Source of the DNA: CBDHFQ01 sp965262565
Lineage (GTDB): Bacteria > Bacteroidota > Bacteroidia > J057
DNA: 64,000 nucleotides
Assembly: GCA_965262565.1 (NCBI GenBank)
Contig: CBDHFQ010000038.1
Coordinates: 186,001-250,000 of the forward strand
Reading direction: 5' to 3'
A model generated the notes under the pieces. The model saw only the letters and a program-made list of their open reading frames with translations, was not told the DNA's origin and did not search any database. Positions 37,774 to 50,199 of this stretch are shown here, one piece after another. Position 1 is the first letter of the stretch. Each line of letters begins with the position of its first letter. Made by a program: the position numbers and the translations under genes.

Positions 37774-39006
37774 TTGGTAAACTCTTTTAAGACATACACA
37801 TTTCATCTACTTCTTTTTTTTCTTACCCTACTGACCACGCTCATGGTAGGAACTGAATTGGTTACTCCGAAGGTCATAAATGAAGAAGGAAAAGTCGTGG
37901 CAAAAATGTGGTTCACTTGGTTATACAGTGCTGCTCCAGTGCAAAAATTGACGTGGGAGGATTTACCCTTAGGCATTCCCTATTCCCTTTCTTTTTTGGC
38001 CTTTTTAACTTTTCATGAATTCGGGCATTATTTTACTGCCGTTTTTCACCGCGTCAAGTGTTCGCTTCCCTACTATATTCCTGTGTATTTTCCTTTGGGA
38101 GTATTAAATATCGGATCCCTTGGGGCTGTGATACGTTTGCGGCAAATTCCAGAAAGCACGAGAAAGTATTATGATATTGGGGTAGCGGGACCTATAGCGG
38201 GTTTTGTGGTTTCCCTCTTTCTGCTAATTTATGGATTTAGTCATTTACCCCCTTTAGATGATTATCTCATTGATATTAATCCCGAATACGCCTATACATT
38301 TGGAGGAGTTCCTTCAGAGGCAGAGATCATAGCATATGTTAAGCAAGAAGGGGGAGCTGTGTACTATGTTGGGACGAGCCTACTGTTTGAGTTGCTAAAA
38401 TATACGATTCCGGAAGACCCAACTCAGGTGCCCAATCATTTTGAGCTAATTCACTATCCACATTTGTTTGTGGGATACATCACGCTTTTCTTTACCGCCT
38501 TGAACTTACTTCCCATAGGCCAACTGGACGGAGGACATGTGATCTATGGAATGTTTGGACGACACATAAGTAGTATCATCGGTCGGGCAGCGGTGATTTT
38601 TTTACTATTTTTAGGAGGAACAGGATTAGTCGATTTAGATGTAACACAGTATTTAGGCAGTTTTATGGAGGTAGGGAGTTATCTCGCAGGTCAGGGACTC
38701 TATGCTTTATTTATTTGGTATGTGTTAGCTCGAACATTTCCTCATTCATCCAGCGGCAAAATTATCTCAGGGACGTTGTTGATTCTCCTTTCGCAAGGAG
38801 TGGTGGTGTATTTGATAGATGATTTAGAAGCCAATTTTATCTGGTTATTATATACATTTCTAGTCGTAAGAGGTATTGGTATAGATCATCCTCCTGCAAG
38901 ATCTGAACATCGCGTAAACTTTCCTCGTCAGTTATTAGGATGGATAGCCATACTCATTTTCATTTTGTGTTTCTCTCCTGCTCCGGTTCAAATCGTAGGA
39001 ATATAA
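37774..39006 (+). CDS. Site-2-protease-like M50 zinc metallopeptidase
   Basis: This is a membrane protease of the M50 family, cutting within transmembrane segments in related proteins. The 410-residue protein has HEFGH (81-85) with two zinc His and the catalytic Glu, and the second site LLPIGQLDGGHVIYGMFG with the zinc Asp. Several membrane helices flank these. An in-frame TAG stands 6 bp upstream of the TTG at 37774, so I used TTG. The next ATG would lose half of the first helix. No sigma/anti-sigma pair is near, so its substrate is unknown. Confidence 0.85.
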   Translation: MVNSFKTYTFHLLLFFLTLLTTLMVGTELVTPKVINEEGKVVAKMWFTWLYSAAPVQKLTWEDLPLGIPYSLSFLAFLTFHEFGHYFTAVFHRVKCSLPYYIPVYFPLGVLNIGSLGAVIRLRQIPESTRKYYDIGVAGPIAGFVVSLFLLIYGFSHLPPLDDYLIDINPEYAYTFGGVPSEAEIIAYVKQEGGAVYYVGTSLLFELLKYTIPEDPTQVPNHFELIHYPHLFVGYITLFFTALNLLPIGQLDGGHVIYGMFGRHISSIIGRAAVIFLLFLGGTGLVDLDVTQYLGSFMEVGSYLAGQGLYALFIWYVLARTFPHSSSGKIISGTLLILLSQGVVVYLIDDLEANFIWLLYTFLVVRGIGIDHPPARSEHRVNFPRQLLGWIAILIFILCFSPAPVQIVGI

Positions 39007-39323
39007 GTGTTTAAATGTCTGGAACTTTTCTTTGGTATTGGATAATTCTTTTATTTGATTATTAACATTATTAGAGAATTGTGGATATATATTACACACA
39101 CCTTTTCCCTTTATTTTCAGCTACTTAGTAAGGAGATTCGGACTAAATTGAGCATTATTCCACTCAATTGCTCACATATGTTCCACGTTATCCACATTTT
39201 TGTTGATAAATCATTATACAGACGCGATATAAAATTGAGTTAATTAGATACACAATATAGGTGGCCACAACATCATGAAAGAAACTTTTAGTTGTTAATT
39301 TAATCAATACAGAGGTCAGGATT
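39007..39323. promoter_or_regulatory. 317-bp region upstream of nrdB with DnaA boxes
   Basis: The stretch carries a perfect DnaA box TTATCCACA (39188-39196) and a one-mismatch box TGTGGATAT (39080-39088). In other bacteria nrdAB transcription is controlled by DnaA and NrdR, so regulation by DnaA is plausible here. NrdR-like words (ACACAATATAGGTGG at about 39250) are weak. TGTTCCACGT at 39179-39188 resembles half a parS but lacks the second half. Confidence 0.4.
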
Positions 39324-40298
39324 ATGGCGCAAGAAGTAGAACCATTATTAAAAGAAAACCCAAATAGATTTGTTCTTTTTCCCATACAGGAGCACGACAT
39401 TTGGGAATATTATAAAAAAGCAGAAGCTAGTTTTTGGACAGCGGAAGAGATTGATCTTTCGGCAGATCTAATGGATTGGGAAAAGCTTAGTGATAACGAA
39501 AGGCATTTCATTAAGCACGTGTTAGCGTTCTTTGCAGCGAGTGATGGGATTGTGAACGAAAATTTAGCAGAGCAGTTTATTAATGAAGTACAGGCAACAG
39601 AGGCTAAGTTCTTCTATGGCTTTCAGATAGCTATTGAAAATATACATTCCGAAACTTACAGCCTGTTAATCGATACGTATATCAAGGATACTGCGGAGAA
39701 AGATATGTTATTCAGGGCCATGGAAACAGTGCCAGCAGTAAAGAAAAAAGCAGAATGGGCATTGAAGTGGATCAACAATGAAAATCTTTTTGCAGAGCGA
39801 TTGGTGGCATTTGCTGCAGTAGAAGGAATATTCTTCTCCGGAAGTTTTTGCTCTATCTTTTGGTTGAAGAAGCGGGGATTAATGCCGGGACTTTCTTTTT
39901 CCAATGAGCTCATCAGCAGAGATGAAGGATTACATTGTGATTTTGCATGCTTATTATTTTCCAAGTTAGTGAATCCGATCTCTTTCGAGGAGACCAAAGA
40001 AATATTGTGTGATGCAGTAGCGATTGAAAAAGAATTTATCTCAGAAGCATTACCGGTATCTCTCATTGGGATGAATGCAAATCTCATGAAGGAATATATA
40101 GAGTTTGTAGCCGATCGTTTATTTGTAGCCTTGGGATTTGAAAAAGTTTATGGCACAGCGAATCCTTTCCCTTGGATGGAGCTTATTTCGCTACAAGGAA
40201 AGACGAATTTCTTTGAGAAACGCGTAGCTGAATACCAAAAAGCAGGGGTAATGGCGGAGAAGGATAAGCAGGTATTCAGTTTGGATGAGGATTTTTAA
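39324..40298 (+). CDS. nrdB: Ribonucleotide reductase beta subunit (class Ia)
   Basis: NrdB houses the diiron centre and the tyrosyl radical that starts reduction of ribonucleotides. The 324-residue protein shows FWTAEEIDLSADLMDWEKL, ASDGIVNENL with metal-ligand Glu, ENIHSETYSLLIDTYI with the presumed radical Tyr, VEGIFFSGSFCSIFWL, and SRDEGLHCDFACLLF with metal-ligand Glu and His. The C-terminal tail ending VFSLDEDF fits the segment that docks onto NrdA. It precedes nrdA by 176 bp. Confidence 0.95.
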   Translation: MAQEVEPLLKENPNRFVLFPIQEHDIWEYYKKAEASFWTAEEIDLSADLMDWEKLSDNERHFIKHVLAFFAASDGIVNENLAEQFINEVQATEAKFFYGFQIAIENIHSETYSLLIDTYIKDTAEKDMLFRAMETVPAVKKKAEWALKWINNENLFAERLVAFAAVEGIFFSGSFCSIFWLKKRGLMPGLSFSNELISRDEGLHCDFACLLFSKLVNPISFEETKEILCDAVAIEKEFISEALPVSLIGMNANLMKEYIEFVADRLFVALGFEKVYGTANPFPWMELISLQGKTNFFEKRVAEYQKAGVMAEKDKQVFSLDEDF

Positions 40299-40474
40299 TG
40301 CGTAAAAGGTGTATGGTAAGCAAGGTCGATATAGATGTTGCTTGCCTGACGCTTTCCTGAAGAGGTAATATTTCTAATTTTTGGCAATAAAGGTAATTCC
40401 AGCATTCACCCTTTAAGGAGGGAGTGATAATTACGTGCGTACTATTTTCTAAGATTTAATATGACAAGATCATT

Positions 40475-40816
40475 ATGTATGTTATAAAAAGAAGTGGCAG
40501 AAAAGAAGAAGTTAAACTAGATAAAATTACAGCGAGGATTAAAAAGCTGTGTTATGGATTAGATTCGAGATTTGTCGATCCTATTTCTGTAGCTTTGAAG
40601 GTGATTCAGGGGCTGTATGATGGTGTTACTACCACAGAACTCGATAACCTGGCAGCAGAAACGGCAGCATCAATGATCACCAAACATCCAGATTTTGCCA
40701 AATTATCTGCTCGTATAGCCATATCCAATCTTCATAAAAATACAAATAAATCTTTCTCCAAGACGGTTGAGAAATTACATAAATATTTTTTGGATAAATT
40801 GGAACGGTTGATTTAA
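40475..40816 (+). pseudogene. nrdA: Ribonucleotide reductase alpha subunit, N-terminal fragment truncated at junction
   Basis: Residues 1-105 match the start of class Ia NrdA: VIKRSGRKEEVKLDKITAR is the ATP-cone, followed by LAAETAASMITKHPDFAKLS and AISNLHKNTNKSFS. A full protein has about 800 residues. After KYF (near 40,789) homology stops, and eight unrelated residues lead to a stop at 40816. The sequence then turns into eukaryotic repeats. This is truncation by the join, not decay: there is no frameshift before it and the upstream gene is intact. Confidence 0.9.
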
Positions 40817-40830
40817 AAAATCATGCCTTT
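40785..40830. other. Junction between bacterial and eukaryotic DNA
   Basis: Left of this point genes are dense, intron-free and bacterial. Right of it there are microsatellites, MITEs and spliced exons. The change falls within codon ~105 of nrdA on one side and within an intron of CDC23 on the other, so both genes are broken by the same join. No insertion sequence, target-site duplication or N run is seen. The likely cause is a chimeric assembly or library join of a symbiont/contaminant with its host. Integration into the host is the alternative. Confidence 0.85.
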
Positions 40831-40972
40831 TCTGTTTAAAGATGCCACTATAAACCTGAGCATGATGACCAGGGTTCAGACATGTGCATTTTTTTTTTTG
40901 AATGCGCCGATTTTTACTTACTTCGGATACGATATGTTATGCTTAGTTTATTCATATTAAAAATCAATTTAA

Positions 40973-41145
40973 CCCTTTAGTGCCTAGTGTGCACACAAGT
41001 GTACGAATTGCAAAAAATTAGATTCTAAAATTAGAAGGGATAAAATTTCCTATGAGCGTCGCGACTATGAGTCGGTAGACGGAAAGAACCTATCTTAGGC
41101 TATGTCTCGAAAAACGACGAAAAAAAGAATTCAGGCATTAAAGGG
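40973..41145. mobile_element. piggyBac-type MITE, copy 1
   Basis: A 173-bp element with terminal inverted repeats CCCTTTAGTGCCT / AGGCATTAAAGGG, flanked on both sides by TTAA (40969-40972 and 41146-41149). TTAA target duplication with CCC-starting ends defines the piggyBac superfamily. The element is too short to encode a transposase, so it is non-autonomous. Confidence 0.85.
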
Positions 41146-41178
41146 TTAACGAAAATGAAAAATTACGAATTTGATTAA

Positions 41179-41358
41179 CCCTTTAGTGCCTAGTGTGCAC
41201 ACAAGTGTACGAATTGCAAAAAATTAGATTCTAAAATTAGAAGGGATCATCAAAAAAATTTCCTATGAGCGTCGCGACTATGAGTCGGTAGACGGAAAGA
41301 GCCTATCTTAGGCTATGTCTCGAAAAACGACGAAAAGAAGAATTCAGGCATTAAAGGG
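41179..41358. mobile_element. piggyBac-type MITE, copy 2
   Basis: A second copy, same orientation, 180 bp, flanked by TTAA at 41175-41178 and 41359-41362. It differs from copy 1 by a few bases and by an insertion of ATCAAAAAAATTT-like bases near its middle. Both copies sit in the intron of CDC23 that is cut by the junction, 30 bp apart. Confidence 0.85.
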
Positions 41359-41362
41359 TTAA

Positions 41363-42345
41363 TATGATATATAAATATTAATTCAATATGTAAATATATT
41401 CATACACAAATATTAATTCTTAAAGTTCGCAAACGACAGTTAATTGAGTTTAAATGTTATTCTTCTTGCAAGATTTTGAATAAACTAAACATATGATCTA
41501 TCGTATTCAAAGTCAGATAATTCGACGGATACGAACAAAAAATATGCGTATGTCACAACCCTAATGATGATAATTTGTAAAAATTAAAAATTGGCAATGG
41601 TAAAAATTTTTCACATACATTTGTAAATTTTTCACCAATAATAAAACTCAAATAGTTGGTCATTGGAAATTTATACCATTCCAAGTAGCTATGTAAAATG
41701 TGAATAAATATTTAAGTACCATCAACAGCAAAATAAATGGTACCCCCAAATGGTACTTTCTCATTTCGAAAGTGAATTTACATGCCCATAATAACGTGAG
41801 TCAAATTTGTTACTGCGGTCAATTTTCATTGCAGAGTGCTGCAGTTTTCTGACAATCGGACACCTTTGGGAGTACCATTTATTTTGCTGGCGATGGTACG
41901 TGCATCACACATGCAATTTTTGAGTTGTAGCTACTCTTAGGAAACATGTTCAAATATATGAATTTATAAACTCACTACTCTAAAATGTTACAACCGATTA
42001 TTACAAGTTACAACATGCATCCTTTGGGTTGAATGATTTTTTCAACTACATATACAAAAAATGAGCCTGTTTCCCTTACCTACAATAGACTAAAAAAATA
42101 AAAAAATTAAATAAAATAAGAAAAAAAATAAAAAAATGTTAAATTTTCTTTTGCTGAAATGAAGTTCTCTAACAATTTCTTCCAATCTAGCCAATAGCCT
42201 CACCTTGTGTTGTGAGGGAATGAAAAACAAAAAGAAACATAAAAAACATGTTTTTTTAAATAAAAAACAAAATAATAAAAAACATGTTTTTTAAAATAAA
42301 AAACAAAATAATAAAAAACATGTTTTTCAACAACACTAGCCTCAC
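41363..42345. other. Noncoding CDC23 intron next to the junction
   Basis: AT-rich sequence without exons that I could recognise. The next CDC23 exon would code for the segment after LITKRRM and should lie here or further left; it is not found. A tandem array of three 36-bp units around AACATGTTTTT lies at about 42236-42330. Confidence 0.5.
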
Positions 42346-42505
42346 CATTCTCCTCTTGGTGATGAGGTCCGCCAGTTCGGCCCAGGCAGCCCAGTTGTGA
42401 GGAGCCAAATGAAGCGCCCAAGACAGCACCTCCATGGCCTGCCTCCGGTGCCCCAACTCCTTCAGCACAACACCGTACAGGTACATCAGGTACGAGTCAT
42501 ACCCA
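42346..42505 (-). CDS. CDC23: CDC23 (APC8) internal exon, TPR region
   Basis: This 160-bp exon (minus strand) follows an acceptor TTTTTTGCAG and ends at a donor ATG|GTGAGG. It reads (T)GYDSYLMYLYGVVLKELGHR, then RQAMEVLSWALHLAPHNWAA and WAELADLITKRRM. From memory this matches human CDC23 at YLYGVV..KL...AI.VF..A.H..P..W.AW.ELCNLIT, a TPR repeat of the anaphase-promoting complex subunit. It starts in phase 2 and ends in phase 0. It is the last CDC23 exon before the junction. Confidence 0.8.
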
Positions 42506-42769
42506 CTGCAAAAAAAAAAAAAAAATAAATATATATATATATACAAATATATAATGGATTTTTTTTTAAAGGAGACACAACGAAGACAATTTTTTAAACT
42601 AGTTTTGGCCCGAGCTTTCGTTAACATATGCTGTTGACTTTTTCAAGGGAAGATTTATTATCAAAAAAGCTTCTTACCTGTGTACAATGTGTATCTAGAT
42701 TAGCTACGACCAAAAATTTGTTTTATTTATTATATTTTTTCTTAATTAATTCCTACAAAAAATTCTCAT

Positions 42770-42818
42770 ATATATATATATATATACATACACACACACA
42801 CATATATATATATATATG
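42770..42818. repeat. (AT)n/(CA)n microsatellite
   Basis: Compound simple repeat of alternating AT, then CA, then AT, in intronic sequence between the two distal CDC23 exons. It marks eukaryotic composition. Confidence 0.9.
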
Positions 42819-43291
42819 TGTTACAAGGGATGAACGACAACAACGTGCAAGGATTTTGCCCGTCCTTAGTAATAGAGTTTTCTAGAGCAACTATAGTAAA
42901 GTAAATAAATAAAAAATAGCAAGTAAATAAATAAAATTATAATACCCAGCAAATTATTATTACAGTGGTGCTGTGTATTTTAACTGTCACACTAAATCAT
43001 AAAACTATAGTCTTAAGCTCATATTAGATACACCATCTGTTTAGCCACGATTGAGTAATTATTATTATCTTGTACAGACTCATAGACAAAACACGATTTT
43101 TCGAGTCGTGTCGGGATTTTTTTTGGATTTTTTTTTCGGTGAACCCCTTTAAGCTTATTTTAAAATTGGAATCTCAGCCAAAAAGGATTCATTGTAATAT
43201 ATATGCATACACACACACTCACATTAAACAGTATATTTTTCTATAGGTGTCATAAAATAGCTTGTTGAAGCTAGGATGGCACTTCATACAC

Positions 43292-43495
43292 TATTATAGT
43301 ATATTATTTTTTAAATCTAGACATTTACTACTATCCTAATTACACACGTGGAATATGTCTATTATAGTATATTATTTTTTAAATCTAGACATTTATTAGC
43401 TACTATCCTAATTACACACGTGAAATATGTCTATTATAGTATATTATCTTTTTTAAATCTACAAATTTATTACTATCCTAATTACACGCTTTCTT
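43292..43495. repeat. Tandem array of ~71-bp units resembling an exon 5' splice site
   Basis: Three copies of a unit containing ATTACACACGTGGAATATGTC and TATTATAGTATATTAT, with spacings of 72 and 70 bp. The unit resembles the true exon-intron edge at 43555-43575 (ATTACGCACGTGGAAATGTC on the plus strand). The array thus carries donor-like words on the minus strand just inside the intron. Confidence 0.75.
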
Positions 43496-43506
43496 GAAAA
43501 TAAAGT

Positions 43507-43559
<53 letters not shown>

Positions 43560-43565
43560 ACGCAC

Positions 43566-43741
43566 GTGGAAATGTCTTCTTCCTTGAAACTCTTTAAGCT
43601 GCCATCCGGTACACTACTGGAGGGGAGGTGGAATTTCCTGCTCTCGTCCCCTAATTCGGTGGTGTCGTCGATGTCAATGCCCTCAACATCGTCACCCAAA
43701 TTGGCCACCTGAGAGTCGTCCAAGTCCTCGTCCACCACAAC
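43566..43741 (-). CDS. CDC23: Probable CDC23 exon encoding an acidic linker
   Basis: A 176-bp open exon with acceptor CTGCCTCAG| and donor AC|GTGCGT. It encodes VVVDEDLDDSQVANLGDDVE, then GIDIDDTTELGDES and SLKSFKEEDIS. Its end phase matches the start of the exon at 42346-42505, and the join gives ...EEDIS-T-GYDSYLMYLYG, where other CDC23 proteins have a divergent linker before YLYG. Identity as CDC23 therefore rests on splice phase and position; the linker itself is not conserved. Another acceptor (CTAAG|) slightly upstream would extend it by FVPETSSFLHRLPQ. Confidence 0.55.
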
Positions 43742-45712
<1,971 letters not shown>

Positions 45713-45848
45713 CCTCATCATACCTCCTCATCATGTATCTGATCATCAATCCTCATCATCATCATGTATCTGATCATCAATCCTCATCATCATGTAGGCC
45801 TATCTGATTATCAATCCTCATCATCATCATGTATCTGATCATCAATCC
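45713..45848. repeat. Minisatellite of ~31-bp TCATCATGTATCTGATCATCAATCC units
   Basis: About four imperfect copies of a unit with TCCTCATCATCATG and TATCTGATCATCAATCC. A partial copy reappears at 48375-48418 beyond the retroelement, showing that the repeat flanks it on both sides. Confidence 0.85.
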
Positions 45849-45917
45849 AATAATATTTTTTTTTCTTCAAAACCTTAATACTTCCGATGCTCCTCTTAAG
45901 GTGTCAGTTGCAAGAAA

Positions 45918-48176
45918 TAAAATCCCCAGCCTCCTCCTCCTCTGGCCACTCACCGCTGGCCGCGGTCGCCCCCCCCCCCCCCCCCCCCCCCCGGGATCCC
46001 ACACCCTGCAGGACTGGCGGAGGTGCCTCGCCATGTTCCTCACGGTCAACTCCCTCCCGCAAAACTGACAACTAACCCTCCTGCCCACACCCTCTCCGCC
46101 GCATCCCCCTCCCCGACCAACCCCGTTCGCACCCAGCAGCCCCCTACCCTCCCTCCGCACGTCTTCCGCACCACATCCCCGCCCCACACGTCCTCCGGTG
46201 ACAGACGAGGGCGCCCTTCGTAGCCACCTCCAGGCCACAGTCCTCGCACACGAACCTAACTCTCCCTTCCACTCTCCGATGCATCATACTTTCATGCCTC
46301 ACCAAACAAGCTCTCGATCTGCACAACCTCTCGCACCCCTCATACCTACACCTCAGATCCTCATTTACACGCCTCTCGTTCCTCACAAGCCTCTCCTCCC
46401 CGTCTCCCCACTCATACCCATGCGCCAGCTGTCTTTCATACACATCCAAATGATCCATTCTTTCTTTCACCAACTTCTTCCATCCGCTCCTGTCGCTCGC
46501 TAACCTACCAACATCCGTCCAATAAATCCCCGCTTCACTCAACATTCTCTTCCAGTACAGCACAGTCTTCCCCTTCTTCCCAGGCGCCTTGCTTACCCCT
46601 TCCAGCTTCTTATACCACCCAAGCACTGCCACTTTCGTCCGACTCTCATCCTTCATTCGCATTACATGTCCAATCCTCTCAAGCACTCTCTTCTCAATCT
46701 TCCATTGCACACTCTTCACTCCCAGCCTCGCTCTCACATCATACATGTTCTCCCCTCGCGCCTGCATTTGCCTCAGAGGTTCTCCATTCCTGTTGCTCCA
46801 CACATACCGCCAACATTTATCCATCCACTTTTGCAACCTCATCACATCCTTCTTCCACCACACTCTCACTTGGCAGTCAAACAGCAACGCACTCTCCACA
46901 CACGCTTGTACAATCCTCGCTTGGCACCTTTTAGACAACCTTGTATTCTTCAGCTGCTCTTTCACTTTCGCCCACAGACCTCCCGCTCTTTCGCAATCGC
47001 ATATTCACATCCTCTTTCATACCCACCCATGACCCAAGCACTCTTAATACTCTCACTCTCTTCCATGCAAAAATCCAGACACTCTTCCTTTTGGTCGTTA
47101 CTCCTCTCCTCAAACCTCCCCATCACTTCTTTCATCGCATTCACTCCCCCATCCATTTCCTCTTTCGTACCCACAATCGTCGTATCATCTGCAAACAACA
47201 ACTCACCCTTCCTACCCGAGTTACACGCATTCTCACATTCCTCAATCCTCTCGCGCCACCATTCTCTCTCCACTCTCCTCAGAAACTGTCTCATATTCCG
47301 CCTCGCACGTCCCTATTGCTCTTTCACCACGACCCATTCCCTTTCCAATCTAGCTAACTCGCCTCCCCCCCTTCGCACTCTCAATCTCCTCGCGTTTATC
47401 CTTTTCTGCATACTATTCCTCTCACTGATCAGTCTCTCAATCTCCTCTCTCATCTCATTCACTTCCCTTTCATGCCCCATCATGCAAGGATTCGCCACAC
47501 GTCCACTCTCAAGACCACACACCTCTTCCGCTGCCTCATTCATCACTTCCACCAAGTTTTTCCACTGCATTTTGCTGCTCTCCCCAGTCTCCCTCTCCAT
47601 CCTTTCATTCCACTTAACCCTCGTACTCTCCTTATATTCCTCCTTCTCAGAGTCACGCAACACTTCCCACTTGATCCTCAGCTTCCGTTCCTCATTCACC
47701 GCTCTCCACCTCCTCTTCTCCACACAAATCACAACTTTCTTGGTTTTGTGGTCCGACAACTCATTCATCCGTTCACATCTCATTCTCCTAATCATCCGGT
47801 GTCTTTCATTCTGTCTTACCACAAACCCATCCAACTCATACCACCTGCCATACATCCTATTGAACCACGTACCCCTTTCAGCATGCCTAACAAAACTATT
47901 CGCATATGCTAACCCATTCGCTTCACACCACTCAATCAGATCTCTACCAGCGTCATTCATCCTCCCCACCCCAAACTCACCACCACACACACCATTCCTC
48001 GCACTCCCCCTTCCCACATTCGCGTTCCAATCACCTCCAATCAACAGCCTTTCATTCCTACACATGCTCAACTGGCTCTCCATGTCCCTTCGGCAGCGCT
48101 CCAGGCCCACCTGAACCCAGAGCGCTCCCGCTTCCGCCGCGCGGAGGCAGCCACCCAGGAAGCTAAAATCCCCAGC
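45918..48176 (-). mobile_element. Non-LTR retrotransposon relic with 13-bp target-site duplication
   Basis: The insertion at 45931-48163 is bounded by identical 13-bp words TAAAATCCCCAGC (45918-45930 and 48164-48176). On the minus strand it encodes the rear of an APE endonuclease (LLIGGDWNANVGR, LDGFVVRQN, NELSDHK) and, after a stop, an RT remnant with LLFADDTTIVG. A C-terminal part follows with RRI-type IGHVMRM and C2H2-like zinc fingers (CRYEGCERLC...H; CEDCG...H; CQFCGREL...H). The RT fingers are missing, so the copy is internally deleted, 5' truncated and frameshifted. Its GC content is far above the surrounding intron, and a poly-C run lies at 45969-45992. Confidence 0.85.
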
Positions 48177-48862
<686 letters not shown>

Positions 48863-49511
48863 GTTATGAACATAAAAGAAATTACAATTGAATGAAAATA
48901 AAGTGCTTACTAAGCTAGTTATAGCTAAAGTCTAAAAATGAATTTAAACAAAAATAAGTCCTGACACTAAATGAATTTAAATGGTATAGCCAACTTATTA
49001 GCTACAAGGTCTGAGGAGTTGAATGTTTTATGACAATAATAGCTAGATAGTAGGCAAATAAAATATTTAAAGTGTGACAATTTGCAAATATGTAGGCAAC
49101 AATGTAGCACTAGCTATATATTTTTGAAAAATTGTTGAATAAATGTCAAACTTCTTCAAAGTTAATTTTGAAGAAAAATCTAAATTTGGGATTTTTTTAG
49201 AAGTCTGAAATATTTCTTTAAGACTCCAACTAAGATTTTCAAAGCTACGACTCCGACTCCAGCTTTAACAAAAAAAAAAAAAAAAAACCGACACCAATAT
49301 GTAGCCCTGTTAGCTACATGTGAAATCTTTAAGTATGAAACTTATAACAAGTAATAGTGATAATATTGATTCCAATTCATAAATTATATAAATCACAATG
49401 GTGATAAGCAACAATATCCATATAAAGTTATTTCTTTGTTCATTATTCTTGCAAGAACAAATAATAGCTACATGTTAAAAGACTTGGAAAGATTTCATTA
49501 GATTTACTTAC
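48863..49511. other. AT-rich intron between the two exon-3 copies
   Basis: Nothing recognisable apart from short A runs and TAGCTA words. It is the spacer of the exon-3 duplication. Confidence 0.5.
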
Positions 49512-49624
49512 TGATGGTATCATTTCTACTGCTATTGATATTCTGTTCATAGGCGCAGAAACAGGAGTAAAAATGGAGGAAACGACCTACGGGGTGCTTT
49601 AAATGCTCAGAAAAGAAGGCAGCT
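49512..49624 (-). CDS. CDC23: CDC23 (APC8) exon 3
   Basis: 113-bp exon with acceptor TTTTTTCAG| and strong donor A|GTAAGT. Read in phase from exon 2 it gives (R)AAFFSEHLKHPVGRFLHFYS, then CFCAYEQNISNSSRNDTI. This fits the CDC23 segment RAAHFL.GC.SKKAYFLYMYSRYLSGEK. The arginine codon is split over the exon 2/3 border (AG|A), and the frame continues with no stop. The following exon, which should supply two bases to finish the last codon, was not identified. Confidence 0.82.
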
Positions 49625-50058
49625 CTGAAAAAAGGATCAGATAAAAAAATGTTAACTATATTCAATGGATAAATTCAGTAAAAAAAAAGTATATATATTG
49701 CATATATATTAAAAAATTAGTGAAGCTGATCTAACAAACTTAACAAGATTTAAAATTTTATGATCTTCTGCATTGTTTCATGCATTGAAATTTAATCCCT
49801 ACCACAATCGGAAAATTAAAACTATTTTTTTGTCCAATTTACCCTTTGGAATGAGTTAAAGATAGGACAATTAAAAAAGTCATCAGTAACATATAGAAAA
49901 ATACAATTAAAGAACCAACATTAGGATTAGCTAACTTTAGATTGTAGCTTTTTGCAGCATATAACTATCTGTATGATCCATTAAAAGAAGCTAATAATGG
50001 CAACTCACTAAATTTTCATAATAATAAGCCATTGAAAGTAATAATCAAGACTGGTCAC

Positions 50059-50199
50059 CTGAAATATTCTTTGATGTTAAACAATCCTTTGGCACACTCA
50101 TATTCCTCTGCTTCACTACCCAGCTCTTGCCTTGCGCTCAGTACTTGAGGTTCTTCTGTCAGGGCCACATCTTTGACGCATATTGCCAGTTCTGCACAC
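50059..50199 (-). CDS. CDC23: CDC23 (APC8) exon 2
   Basis: 141-bp exon with acceptor TTAATTGCAG| and donor CAG|GTGACC. It begins with G, which completes the Trp codon of exon 1 (TG|G), and reads CAELAICVKDVALTEEP, then EYECAKGLFNIKEYFR. The human protein has SAELAFSL and YTLAKAYFDVKEYDRAA at the same positions. The ends match both neighbours in phase. This is the best-supported exon of the gene. Confidence 0.85.

Noticed and set aside
39179..39196. Possible third parS
   Set aside because: TGTTCCACGT is only the left half; the right half is a DnaA box instead of the palindrome partner.
40475..40830. Intein or self-splicing intron in nrdA
   Set aside because: Ribonucleotide reductase genes often host these, but 23 kb of eukaryotic exons and repeats follow and no second nrdA part returns.
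45867..46238. Proline- or glycine-rich host proteins around the poly-C run
   Set aside because: Those frames are shadows of the retroelement on the other strand and of the poly-C tract.
46589..48114. Long plus-strand open frame, up to 482 codons
   Set aside because: Antisense of the retrotransposon; Ser/His/Pro/Leu-rich composition and no domain.
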